From positions 145,605,433 through 145,669,432 of the forward strand of contig NC_081824.1 in the NCBI RefSeq assembly GCF_030867095.1: 64,000 bases of DNA, given 5' to 3'. The number at the start of each line of letters is the position of its first letter. Position 1 is the stretch's first letter. The position numbers and the translations under genes are program-made. A model generated the notes under the pieces. That model was not told the DNA's origin, did no database searches, and was given only the letters and a program-made list of their open reading frames with translations. Shown here piece by piece: positions 24,365 to 35,119 of this stretch. The DNA is from Alligator mississippiensis (Eukaryota > Chordata > Crocodylia > Alligatoridae).

Positions 24365-24540
24365 CAGAGGTTCCCAAACTCTGACAGATTGCACACCACC
24401 AATTTAAAACGGTACAACCTTAAGTACCACCAGCAAATTTTTGTCATATCAAGTAATTATAATAAATATGTTAACGCATACCACTGACAGGTCATGTGCA
24501 TACCACTGGTGGTATGCATAACACAGATTGGGAACCACTG
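24365..24540. mobile_element. hAT MITE (176 bp) with CAGNGGTTCCCAA termini
   Basis: The left end CAGAGGTTCCCAAACTCTG and the reverse complement of the right end, CAGTGGTTCCCAATCTGTG, agree at 16 of 19 positions. The flanking octamers CACTAGAC (24357-24364) and AACTAGAC (24541-24548) are a target duplication with one difference. Two GCATACCACTG words lie near its right end. No ORF. Confidence 0.88.
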
Positions 24541-24956
24541 AACTAGACCAATCTACCTCCTTGAGTATCCAGAAATTAGGCACTCCTCAGAAGAAAAGCT
24601 GTCTGACGAGCCATTGCCACAAAATAGATGACAAGGTTCCTGCAGCCAGCAGGATTTTTAGCTGTTAAAAAGCCTGGCTCTGGGTGATCATAAATAATCA
24701 ATCCCAAATCTTTGTCCCTACTTTTCCTTTGTTTTAACTTTTCAAAACAGCAGTTAGGCTACATTTTTATTGATAGCCTTTTAATGATAGTTACAAGGGA
24801 TGTAATTTGGACAGAAGCTGAAATTATTTTTGACACCTGAAGGAGGCTGAGGAAGGATTCTGTTGCCACAGGCTATAACAGGCCCAAAAGGTGGTTTTGG
24901 TTTGAAAAGCCTGGGATTCCTGCAGTTTTTAGCTGTGTCAAACAGATCGCGAGACA

Positions 24957-26408
24957 ATAGATTTCATAGACATTAGGGCTGGAAGGGACCTCGGAAGATC
25001 ATCGAGTCCAGCCCCCTGCCCAAAGGGCAGGAAGTCAGCTGGGGTCATAGGATCCCAGCAAGATAAGCATCCAGTTTGCTCTTGAAGGTGTTCAATGTAG
25101 GCGCTTGAACCACCTCCAGTGGCAGGCTGTTCCAGACCTCAGGGGCTCAGACAGTAAAGAAATTCTTCCTTATGTCCAGCCTGAAACGGTCTTGTAGTAG
25201 TTTATGACTATTCGACCTAGTCATCATCCCTTGGGCCGCTCTGGTGAACAAACGTTCCCCCAGATACTGGTGGTCACCCCTGATAAACTTATAGGTGCCA
25301 TCAGATCACCCCTGAGCCTGCGCTTTTCCAGGCTAAAGAGCCCCAGGGCTCTCAGCCTGTCATCGTAGGGTCTGCTTCCCTGACCTCTGATCATGTGCGT
25401 GGCTCTTCTCTGGACTCTCTCAAGCTTCTCCACATCCTTTTTGAATTGTGGAGCCCAAAACTGGATGCAGTACTCCAGCTGTGGCCTCACTAAGGCCAAG
25501 TACAAGGGGAGAATGACGTCCCGGGATTTGCTTGAGAAACATCTATGGATGCAAGCCAGCGTTTTGGTCGCTTTACTAGCCACAGCATCGCATTGCAGGC
25601 TCATGTTCATCTTGTGGTCAATGATGACACCCAAGTCTCTTTCTTCCATAGTGCTAGCCCGCATAGCACTGCCGAGCCTATAAGGATGCTGTGGGTTTTT
25701 CTTCCCAAGGTGGAGAACCTTGCATTTATCGGCGTTGAACACCATCAGATTCTCGTCCGCCCACTTGCTGAGCCTGTCCAGGTCAGCCTGGATCACCCGC
25801 CTGTCTTCTGGTGTGGATGCTTTGCCCCAAAGTTTGGTGTCATCGGCGAACTTGACCAGTCCGCTTCTGACTCCAGTGTCCACATCATTAATGAAGATGT
25901 TGAACAGTATGGGTCCAAGGACAGAGCCCTGGGGGACCCCACTGGTCACAGGACACCATGATGAGTGACTTCCATCAATTACTACCCTCTGGGTCTGACC
26001 ACAGAGCCAATTTTCCAGCCAGTGGATCGTGGTGGACCCAAGGCGACAATTGGCCAGTTTCTCCAAGAGGTGATCATGGGAAACCAGATCGAAGGCTTTT
26101 TTGAAGTCAAGATATATGACATCAATCTCTTCTCCCTTGTCCAGGTGATAGGTCACCTGGTTGTAGAAGGAAATGAGATTGGTCAAGCAAGACCTACCCG
26201 CAACAAACCCATGCTGGCTATCCCTTAAGATGTTGGCGTCAGCCAGTCCATTAAGGATGGCCTCTTTAATAAACTTTTCTAAGATCTTCCCCGGGATAGA
26301 AGTCAGGCTGATGGGCCTATAGTTAGCTGGATCCACTTTCCTCCCTTTCTTGAAGATAGGCACCACATTGGCCTTCTTCCAGTCTTCGGGCACTACACCA
26401 GAGCGCCC
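24957..26408 (-). mobile_element. CR1 LINE, 5'-truncated, minus strand (copy 2)
   Basis: On the minus strand this copy starts inside ORF2 (sequence equivalent to GVVPEDWKKANVVPIF, at 26408), runs through the RT domain and 3' UTR, and ends in TCTATGAAATCTAT at 24957. The RT motifs YLDFKKAFD, SGVPQGSVLG and KFADDTKLW are intact in one frame. A one-base loss near 25300 (GGCACC where copy 1 has GGCCACC) throws the C-terminal block out of frame; the original stop position is 25045-25047. It shares subfamily markers with copies 1 and 3 (KVDPANYRPIS, KNPQHPYRLGSAM). The 5' junction near 26408 is the typical CR1 truncation. No target duplication is visible. Confidence 0.95.
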
Positions 26409-28556
26409 AAAGATACTAAAGCTGTCAGCTGAACAAGACTGCCGGGTGCTAGTGCTGGACTTTGCAGCAGCTGTTCTTCCTTTCCTGGTTTTCTCTTTTT
26501 ATGGATAGAAGGTATATATATACTGCAGGCTTACCTTATGCCCTTACCTGTGGTTCAACCCAGTCCCCTCCTTACCATCATCACTCAAAACACTTATGCC
26601 ATGACTTATATAATACTTTGAACTTGTTTCCAAAGAGGATAGGTCCTAGAATGTGCCTTTTACTTTAATGCTGGCTGTGACCCACCCATGATGAGGTTGC
26701 AACCCAGGTAGCTAAGCAAGTGCTCTGATAGCCCTCTAATGCTGCCCTATAATTCTTTGGCTTTGGATGTTCCAAGAGTGCAACGTGGGAAGCCTGCATT
26801 ACCCACTTGCCTCTTGTGCACTGGCACAACATGCCACTTTTTCTATATACCTGCTTAGTGTATAATTCTTCCTGTCAAACAGCTTGCTCCATTTTCTGCA
26901 CAGCACAGACAAACAGCTTTATAAGACTGTAAATGTATAGTAGCAGATGGCCAGGGGAGCATGGTGGATTTACTTCTGGTGGGAATACAGCAAGGAACAT
27001 GGTTTGGGGAGAAGTATCTAAAATTTGCCCTGCTCTGAAAACATCTTGAAGAGGACAGCAGTGGTGGAGATCAAACAGATGGCTGTCTTGGGTCAGGAAT
27101 ATTTAAAAAATGTAAAGGGAAATCTCCATCTATAAAATAACTGCAAATCTGGCAACTCCTTGTCCACCTGCCTTGACTCTGAAGAGTTCAATTGGGTTCT
27201 CACTCTCTGTAGAGAGCTCACTGTCCTAGCTGACCTCCTGTTGTACAGAAATGGTCTCTTTTTAGAATGGTAACAGAAGACAGAGCCAGTACCATAAGAC
27301 ACCCATGACAGCACAGGGGATGGTGTCATTGGAACAGATTGCAGAATAAACCATGGTACTGGAAAAGGGAAGACCAGGCTCCAGGGCCAGACTAATCCTG
27401 CAGCCATATTCCAAGGATTTATTTCTGGATGAACCTGAGGAACAGCCTGGACAGGAAGAGGCACTGGTGCTGCAGCTGGGTAAGTGGCAGCCAATGTCTT
27501 TATTACAGGAGAAATTTCAACTTACATTTGTAAGTTAAGATGTCCTGTATGGTCTGGCTTTAATTTTAGTCGTAGTAGAAACAATGCTTTTCCCCTGATT
27601 TTCCTTTCTGTACACCTTGTCACCATTGGCATTCATCTTGAATCACCACTTGAATCAAAAAGGAGGTAAAAATGCAAACATATAAGTAGCAATTCATTTT
27701 TACTAAGTTTGCACTTACTAGAAAACAAAAGCTGGGATTACAGGTTTAGCAAGCTTGAGTACATATACTGCTCTCCTGGTAGCTGTCCCAACAGTGAGTT
27801 ATAGGATTAGTATTAAAGCATAGCTCCAGACAGCTTGGAATAGATGACCCAGTGGCTGTATTAAGTGAAAAGGCCCTGGGGGATAGTGTTTTTTTGGCAG
27901 CCTGGTCCTCCAGCATACTGCCTACAGGAGAAGTAGAAGCAAGAGGTGGGGGCACTTCTACAGTAAGCAAAACTGTGAATCCTAGTTCTTCAATCTGTTA
28001 ATGTTGCTCTAATTTTCCCCATTTCTGGTGAAAGTTTGAGGATTTTTTGGAGAGGGCCCATGAGACACTTGTGTTAACTCCCATGGCTCTCTGATGCTGC
28101 TTGCCATGCTTAGTGGGCCCAATGTACCCCCCTGCCCCCCTTCTACATACAAACATAAGACTGGAAGGTGCCTCCTGAGCCTTTGAGTCCAGATCCCTTC
28201 ATTTGCAGGCAGCCAGTTACCTAAGATTCCCCAAAATGACCACTTCAAACCTTCCCATGCAACTATCAGACATAAAATCAGAAACTTCAAGAACACCCTA
28301 GAAAGTGTCATAGGTTATCATGACATACCATGTGATAACATACCATGTTATCACAACACAAAACTCCATTATCACAACACTGACAATTCACTCACCAAAA
28401 CCAACTTGATTATCCACAAACTTGCAGTGGTGTGGGGTAGCAAATGTCCAGATGGATAAAGTGACCTCCCTTACTTGTGTGTACTGGTCCCGGAGGTTTG
28501 GGACAAACCCCGATTACCACTCTGAGGAGGTTTGGTTCTAGATATGGAGTTCTGGG
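26409..28556. other. Intergenic DNA with one short hairpin
   Basis: No gene supported. At 28331-28355 TGTGATAACA and its exact reverse complement flank TACCA, giving a 10-bp perfect hairpin beside a near-duplicate 'cataccatg' word. The rest is featureless. Confidence 0.5.
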
Positions 28557-30331
28557 CTAGGGACAGACATTCAGAAAGTTGGAGCCTGAATTGATTCAAG
28601 CTTTGCAGCTTAGTCAAACCTGCATAGATTGAACCAATTTGCAAGTGAATAGACATTCACTTTTGATTCCAGAAATGCAAGGCACCATGCCTGCAGTGGC
28701 TCAGGCCAGAAGCATGGGGGTGTTAGAGAGAGCCCTTGGCTGGAGGGAAACTAAGCTGAGGGAAGGGGCATGGCCAGGCCCAGGCAGGCCTGAGTATGAT
28801 TGGGAAGGGGTTTAAACCCCAATCCTGGCCTGCAGGGACCTAGCTGAGGTCTGCCTAGAGGGTGAGGGGGAAAGCAGCCCCTGTTAGGGGTCCGCAGACC
28901 CCGCCCCCTGCTTATTCACTGGCTGGCAGCAGGAGAGGGGTTTGGGCCAGAACCTGGTAGCCTGAAGGGAGGCAGGGGTTTAATCCCTCCATTGCAGGGT
29001 GGGGGGGGGGGCGGAGGGCAGCACAGGCACTGATGGGCTCTGCTCGTGCACCTGGGGCAGTGCACCCACAGCTGTGGTGGCCAGATGCCAGTAGCATGAG
29101 GGGAAGGGGGGGTGGGGATTAATCTCCACATTGCAGGCAGCAGCAGTGCGGGCACCGGCATGGCACCCTGGGCCGAGTTCCTCTGAGAAGCAGCCAGCTG
29201 GCTGTGGGGAGGGGGAATGTAACCTGGCTGCAGGGGGTTCGGGGGAGCCAGGGCTAGTTACAGAGCCTAACTCATTGCTGCCTCCCACTATGGCAGTCTG
29301 GCCTGAGCTGGGGTGGCCCCAGGGGGTGGAGGTCAGCACCCTCTGCCTCCCACCTCCTGCCCTGCATGCAGGCCACAGTTTGCGGGCTGGCTGCAGCTGC
29401 AGCATGGCTCCCTACCCTGCTCCCTCTCCCTCTCCCTCTCCCGGTAGTGGCAATGGAGCAAACTATCACGGTGGGTGGAGGTAAAGCACCTGTCAACTGC
29501 TACCTACTTGTGGCAGTGTGAGGTGCTTGGGGTGGCCTGCTGCAGGCCAGGGGTGTGGGCAGTGGTGGGGGCAGGCAATGGACCACCACAGCCTGGTCTG
29601 GCCTGGGCCCACGACAGCCTGCCCCTCCCTCTCCCGGTGTCAGCTGCATGAACCATTGCGGTGGGCAGAGGTGAGACATCTGTCACCCGCCACCTGCTCG
29701 TGGAGGTGCTGGGTGTTTGGGGAGAACTGCTGCTGGCCAGGGGTGTGGGCAGCAGTGGGGGGAAGCAATGGACCACCGCAGCCCAGTTTGGCCCAGCCCT
29801 GCAGCCAAGGGGTGTGGGCAGTGACTGGCCCACAGCAGCCTGCTTCAAGCACCTGGCACCACTGTGAGCAGGCAGCTGATGACAGGTGCTTCACCTCCAC
29901 CTGCCATAATAGTTCATTCCACTGCCGCTGCTGGGAAAGAGGGGGCAAGAGCTGCTGCCCCCTTACCAGGCAGACCCGGCAGCACTCTGGAGCAGGGTTT
30001 CCCCAACCTTACCTCTTTTTCAGCCAGCTAGAGCAGTGATAGTGCTCTGACTAGGGAGGAGAGGGGCAGGGGCAACCCTGCTTGACTGGAACAGGCAGCC
30101 CAGGGCTGCAGAGCATGCTGGGAGGCTCTTATTTAACTTAAAGCAGGAGGGGGTCTGGGACACAAGTTCCAGAAACTGGTTTGACCACAATCAGTTAAGT
30201 ATGTTACTACATTCAACCAGGTTTATTTCAAACCAGTGTTGGCCATTTTGAAACTGGTTTATGTGCACTGAATTTACGTTATGTTATGTTTAAACCAGTT
30301 TCTGATCACTTACACCAGTTTATTCACCTAG
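28557..30331 (+). mobile_element. Long CTAGGGACAGAC-family TIR element (copy A4, about 1.78 kb)
   Basis: The left end CTAGGGACAGACATTCAGAA and the right block GTTTATGTGCACTGAATTTA followed by CACCTAG match the two ends of copies A1 and A5. Between them lies about 1.1 kb of GC-rich sequence (28900-30130) absent from A1. Inside that interval a unit of about 193 bp occurs twice in direct order and once partly inverted (see the separate entry). The numerous 60-170 codon frames on both strands here arise from GC-rich, stop-poor sequence and resemble no protein I know. No transposase. Confidence 0.75.
29441..29948. repeat. 193-bp GC-rich units: two direct, one inverted
   Basis: Unit 1 starts at CCGGTAGTGG (29441) and unit 2 at CCGGTGTCAG (29634), a period of 193. 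Shared words are CCAGGGGTGTGGGCAG, CAATGGACCACC and CGGTGGGYRGAGGT, and the spacing between them is kept. From about 29820 to 29948 the reverse complement of the unit's first part reappears: TTCACCTCCACCTGCC corresponds to inverted GGTGGGTGGAGGTAA. A TCCCTC hexamer run (29421-29440) precedes unit 1. The units show clear sequence drift, so they are not recent. Confidence 0.7.
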
Positions 30332-31041
30332 CTTCCCAAACAGATTTTCTCAGTTTAGAGCTGCTAGGAATTGCAATGCAGATGTGCCCCAAGTCACTGA
30401 GGTGTTAATTCTCCTATAAATCTCAACTGCCAAACCCACATAACTGCCTAACCACATGGGTACTAGTCATGGATGGCTCTATGGTGTGGGCATTTACAGA
30501 TGGGTATGGAAAGCCCAGGAGTTCTGTGTCACAACACTAAACCTCAGAGGCAACTTTCTGTGTCTACATGCTTAGGTTGCCTGCAAAAGGCCTTATGTTT
30601 ATACCACACTAATTAATCCTATGAATTATGGATGGTGCATACAAAAGGAAGAAGGGGAATGGTGATGATAATGAGAGAATGGATATTCCCATAGAACGTT
30701 CCCTTAGGGTCGTGCATTTGGAATGGAAAGAAATGAACCAGCTGAAATGGGTGTTAGGGAGAGAATGCAATTTGTCTTACTAATAAAAAGAGAGTCCCCC
30801 ACAAAAGAAATTCTAATTTAGGTCTGGTGCTGTAGTATTAAATGGTAATAGATACCTGAATGGTGAAAACCCATAGTTCTTCACTTACTGTGGGCCTCAA
30901 AATTAAAGAAATCACAGAGAAGAAATGTATTGAGCCCACCAGGGCTTCACTTTCGGACAGAAACTCAGAGGCCCACACAACGCTTTGGGTTCACAACCTG
31001 CTCATTACTAACTCAGCACACAAGCTGCTGAGGCACAAAAG
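30332..31041. other. No recognisable feature
   Basis: AT-rich sequence between the A4 element and the U6 pseudogene; nothing supported. Confidence 0.5.
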
Positions 31042-31129
31042 AAAAAAATATGGAATGCTTCACGAATTTGCGTGTCATCCTTGCACAGGGGCCATGCTAA
31101 TCTTCTCTGTATCATTCCAATTTTAGTAG
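31042..31129 (-). pseudogene. U6 spliceosomal snRNA pseudogene (5'-truncated)
   Basis: U6 is the catalytic snRNA of the spliceosome. The minus strand reads, in order, CTAAAATTGGAATGATACAG, AGAAGATTAGCATGGCCCCT, GTGCAAGGATGACACGCAAA and TTCGTGAAGCATTCCATATT, then a T run. This corresponds to U6 from about nucleotide 25 to its 3' end, including the ACAGAGA box (as ATACAGAGAAGA) and the AGC triad of the catalytic core. I count only a few substitutions, mostly C-to-T or G-to-A, as expected of CpG decay. The first 24 nt or so (the 5' stem-loop, GTGCTCGCTTCGGCAG) are replaced by unrelated sequence, so it lacks the 5' end and is not a functional gene. It probably arose by retroposition. Confidence 0.93.
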
Positions 31130-31739
31130 AGACAGTGTTAGTATTTGAGAAGAAAAACAACACTGCTACACTGGTATCATGCACAAGTAAACTCAGTGCT
31201 AACCTGGGCATGATTTCCAAAGCATTTGTAAAGCAGTGTTATCTTGAATTTTTTATCTTGTAAGTCTCAGTGTTTCTGTAATATAGCTAATTGAATATTT
31301 GGCTGCTGGAACAACTGATAGACACTTTAGAGAGGGAAAGCCAAGTGTAGCCAATAGCCACAAATAGCATAAACTGGGAAACAAGATTTAGCATGACCCC
31401 AAAGACAATTGAATGATGCTCAATATGCTACCAGCATACACCAGTTCACTGTCTGGAAACATCGTAATGACCCATTGCAAGACACTGATATATCACTACA
31501 TAGACAGCTGATGGGGAGAAAGTTTAGCAAAGTTCCTCATATAAACTGGAATGTAAATGTAGATTTCATGTGCAGCAGCTGCAATTTTCTCACATGGGCC
31601 ACATGCTGAAATGCAGCAAGTGCCTCCCCTGCTTATGCACCATGCCACTGACCCTGTACCCTGCATGCTGTGTCACATGCTCTGCTAGCCATGCTGTGTA
31701 TTGGTTTACCCCTCACTGTCCCATGTGGGTGCATTATGG
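31130..31739. other. No recognisable feature
   Basis: AT-rich DNA between the U6 pseudogene and the next TIR element; nothing supported. Confidence 0.5.
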
Positions 31740-32866
31740 CTAGGGACAGACATTCAAAAAGCCTGAGCCTGAATCGATTCTAGCTTTGCAGGTTAGTCTA
31801 AACTGTGTAGATTGAACTGACAAGGAAGTGAATAGACACTCACTTTTGGCTCCAGAAATACAGCCATATGCCAGCAGTGGCTCAGGTTAGAAGCCAGGAA
31901 GCACTAGACCAAGCCCTCCCTTCTCTTTGGCAGTGGCCTGAAGGCTGGAGGAAAGCTGAGTTGGGGAGGAGAGGGGAGGTTGAGCTGAGGTGGGGGCGAA
32001 AAAAATGACTGCTCTAAACACCCTTAACTGTGGCTCTGTTAGTTCTTTGGTCATTTTCCTCATACTGGGTGCATCTACATGTGAAATTAATGTGACTCAA
32101 TAAACTTTGGAGCAGTTAGAGCTGGAGTCAGCTGCTCTTAGGCATAGTCTCTATATGTGCACCTGGGACAACAGCAGTTTAAGCCAGGGGAGGAACAACC
32201 CCTGGCCGGAAGTAGGCTCAGTGAGTCAGCCCTGGGTTCTGGGTGGCAGTGTTGGGTGGTGTTGGGGCTGGCTGAGGTATGAGAGTGCTTAAGTGTGGAG
32301 CCATGCAGTAGGCAACCCCTGTACTTTAGCACCCTTGTGTCCCAGCCAGCCTGTCACTGTCTACTCGTGCATTTTGTCGCACTTAATTACTATGCTGTAA
32401 GATAGTACTGTCCCTGATGCTTTACAGCAATGCTTTATTGTGGAGCTAATTAGTCAACTGCAGTAAAGCGCATGTGTGGATGTACCCAATGTGTATGTTT
32501 TACTACACAGTAGACTCTGAAGAGTTCACAGGATTACATTCCTTAGCTCTTGAGTAGATGAGGGTTTGTGATCCAGCCAGGGGTCATATGCAGCCACAGC
32601 AGGTAGTTCCTTGGGGCTGTTGAGGTGCCCCCATTGTTTGCTGTGGCTTTTATTTCAAAGGGTGCTGCTTCTCCATTCCACCCACCAGGACTGCTGGGTT
32701 TGGGACAGAAGTTGCATAAACCAGTTTGACCCAAATCAGTTAAGTCTGATACTACATTCAACCAGATTTACCTTAAAGCAGTTTTGGTGCACTGAACTTA
32801 TGTTCTGTTACAGGTTTAAAACAGTTTCTGATCACTTAAACCGGTTTATGTGTAACAGGTCCCTAG
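31740..32866 (+). mobile_element. CTAGGGACAGAC-family TIR element (copy A5) with an inserted element
   Basis: This copy has the best-preserved termini: it starts CTAGGGACAGACATTC and ends GGTCCCTAG. The left family blocks run to about 32030 (CTGAATCGATTC, GACACTCACTTTTGG, CAGTGGCTCAGG). The right blocks resume at about 32690 (GGGACAGAAGTTGCATAAACC, then TACATTCAACCAGATTTACC and TTTTGGTGCACTGAA). The middle is occupied by a second TIR element at 32065-32489 and by some GC-rich sequence. The element carries no transposase. Confidence 0.78.
32065..32489. mobile_element. TIR element, GGGTGCATCTACA family (family B copy 2), nested in A5
   Basis: Left end CTGGGTGCATCTACATGTG; right end CATGTGTGGATGTACCCAA. 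These are imperfect inverted repeats of about 18 bp. The right third shares TTTATTGTGGAGCTAATTAG with the copy ending near 11465. It sits within copy A5, so it inserted later than A5. No target duplication is clear. Confidence 0.75.
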
Positions 32867-33536
32867 ACCTGATGAGCTTCAGCAGAGTGGAGAAGTGTTG
32901 TCCTTGGAAGCAAAAGCCTCAACAAAGAGCTAAATGGCTTGACCTTCACTTGGCAATCTGTAAACTACCCAGATATGAATGATCTCATTTCCACTGTACT
33001 TTATGTGAAAGGCAAGGATTTTTGAGGGCGATAGTTTTTATTGGACCAGGTCCATTGCCTTTCACATAATTCCTGGACCAACATGGCTACAACATCACTC
33101 TAACACTACCGTTGTATTTTAATAATTTTTCATTGTGTTGTCCAGAACTCTGGAAGTGTGTAAACATTACAAAATAATCACATTGATAGTTCTAGTCTGA
33201 TATTGTTTAAAGTCACAAGCCCTTTAATAATGGTTTATAGGCCTCTGCTCAACAGTTAAGAGAAATAAATATTTCCAAGTGATGAAAGCTGTTCATGTAG
33301 CCACATCTCCCTATAAAGCAGCAGATGATATAAAAAATGGAACAGGTTCTTTTACTGAAGATGGAGCTATCTTGCATGAAGTCAGATATCTCTGCTTGAA
33401 AAAAGGGAAGTTGAAGGAATGAAAGAGTGGAACTAGACTTAGTGAGCCAAATTCTGCTCTTAGGTACATCGTTTCAATGTAAAGAAGTCAATAGGGTATA
33501 CAGAAATTTCTCTCTCTCTTTTCTAGGCATGTAGTG
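32867..33536. other. Mostly unique DNA with one repeat tail
   Basis: Bases 33000-33105 carry 'ttttattggaccaggtcc' and 'ggaccaacatggctacaaca', the same tail type as at 7335 and 16798. The remainder is featureless. Confidence 0.4.
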
Positions 33537-33850
33537 CAATGATTCTTAACCAAGGTGCCACAAGTTCCTTTTATGGGTGTTGTGTGTGGGGTGCCACCTA
33601 ATATTAGCACAATTAGATGTACAAACACCTTCACACAATTCACAAGACAAATCCAGAAATTTAAAAATAGGAATCCATGCTGTCGAAAACGTTCTAACCA
33701 GTAGCAATTGTTCTGAGTCCTTTGCAGCAGAAGAATTGCTCTATTCTTTTTTCCATAGACAAGGAGCAAAAGATAAGAGCTGGCATTTTCTAAGGAGTGC
33801 TTTGAGTCTAACAAGGGATGTCTTGAGTCTAACAAGGTTGGGAGCCACTG
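33537..33850. mobile_element. Old hAT-like MITE (314 bp)
   Basis: The left end CAATGATTCTTAACCAAGG and the reverse complement of the right end, CAGTGGCTCCCAACCTTG, are decayed forms of CAGTGGTTCTCAACCTTGG. The flanks ATGTAGTG and GTATGGTG agree at 5 of 8 positions, so the target duplication is only suggestive. A GAGTCTAACAAGG word is duplicated near the right end. Non-coding. Confidence 0.6.
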
Positions 33851-33938
33851 GTATGGTGTGCTCACTTATTTTATTCTTTACTTTTTTCTACAAAATTGGT
33901 TAAACTATTTAGGCCAGATGTTCTCAGTTTTCTTTAAC

Positions 33939-34060
33939 AGGCCTAGTCTACACTAGAAAAGATGTTCCAGTATAATTATGATGGTATAAATATACCACCA
34001 TCATTATTTCCTCAGTGGGAGTTAAGCATAAGATGGCAGAAGCCTGATAGGGACAATATC
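33939..34060. repeat. TIR element fragment ('GGCCTAGTCTACACTAGAAA')
   Basis: The starting word looks like a terminus of a common sauropsid MITE. The interior contains GATGGTATAAATATACCACCATC, an imperfect palindrome. No right terminus found. Confidence 0.35.
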
Positions 34061-34896
34061 AGTTTCCAGAGTGGAATAAGCTGTACTGACAAAATGACTT
34101 TTTTACTAGGTGAAACTTTTAGAAAGTCTTTTTTTTAGCGTGTGCAAAAATGATAAAAAGAACTGGACCTCAAACAACATTATTATGTCTCAGGACTTTT
34201 GATCAGTCATCCCCAGCAGGATTGAGCACTTGAGACATCAAACCTGCCCATGATCCCTGCCTGAAGACATTGCCCTAGCTTTCTGCAGAGGCAAACAACT
34301 GGATTAGTTGCAGAAAGTGCAGTTTACCCCTGTTAAGCACACCTGTAGCCTCGGGCTTCAGGCATGCCTTGACACAGTCTCATTCTGTTCCAGTAAGCCT
34401 CATGCCCACTGCTCCTTCTGATTCTCCTGGCTCTTGACTTGACTTTAGCTTTTTTTGACTCCTGGAACTTGGTACCCATGTTCTCAGCCCCTCTAACCTA
34501 GACCGCAGCCTGACCCTGGTAATCTGCGCTCCTGCCTTACTGACCACCTAGCTACTCCTACCAGCCTACATCCCAGCCAAACTCTTACACTGTCTTGGCA
34601 AAAGTTTCAGAGTAGGCAAAAAAAAAACCCCCTAAACAAAATTGCAAAACAGCCAATGTTTGGGACATCCTTGTAGGATGTGGGAGACCAAAGTTCAAGT
34701 CTTTGCTCTGCCCTAAATGAAGGAGGGAGCTGAACCTGAATCTTTTGCATCCAAAGAAAGAATCCTAACTATTTAGTCATTAGTTATTCTGCAGTCAGCT
34801 GTATTACCTCCTGCTGGAAATGTTGTACTTCATGTGAGTCACTGGTCCAGACAGACACTCTATAGACTGGTAGGCAGGACACTCATTTGTGATGTG
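34061..34896. other. Intergenic DNA with an unclassified repeat remnant
   Basis: Bases 34330-34570 are rich in CTGACC and GGCTCTTGACTT words resembling 15130-15200. Otherwise featureless; an A-run occurs at 34618. Confidence 0.35.
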
Positions 34897-35119
34897 CAGG
34901 GATCCTGGTTTTCTTCAATTTAAAACAACATCCCCGATTTTCAGTTTAAAAAAAGTAACCCAAAATCCACATTTTTGCACAATTAAACTGAAACACCACT
35001 AATATATACATAGAGGAGTTTCATTTTAATCATGGAAAAATGTGGATTTTGGGTTACTTTTTTCAAACTGAAAATTGGGGATTTTTTTTTTTTTTTGTCA
35101 GTGAAAACCAGGATCCCTG
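34897..35119. mobile_element. Foldback hAT-like MITE, nearly complete palindrome (223 bp)
   Basis: The two halves are inverted copies over almost their whole length. Shared from the outside inwards are CAGGGATCCTGGTTTTC, CCCCRATTTTCAGTTT, AGTAACCCAAAATCCACATT and a diverged ATTAAAMTGAAACWCC block, leaving only about 20 unpaired central bases. The flanking octamers GTGATGTG (34889-34896) and GTAATGTG (35120-35127) are a target duplication with one difference. The transcript or single strand would fold into a long hairpin. The arms differ mainly by an expanded T-run in the right arm. No coding capacity. Confidence 0.9.

Noticed and set aside
28900-30040. Many overlapping frames of 60-173 codons on both strands
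   Set aside because: GC-rich, stop-poor repeat units inside a TIR element. The frames change from unit to unit and match no protein I know.
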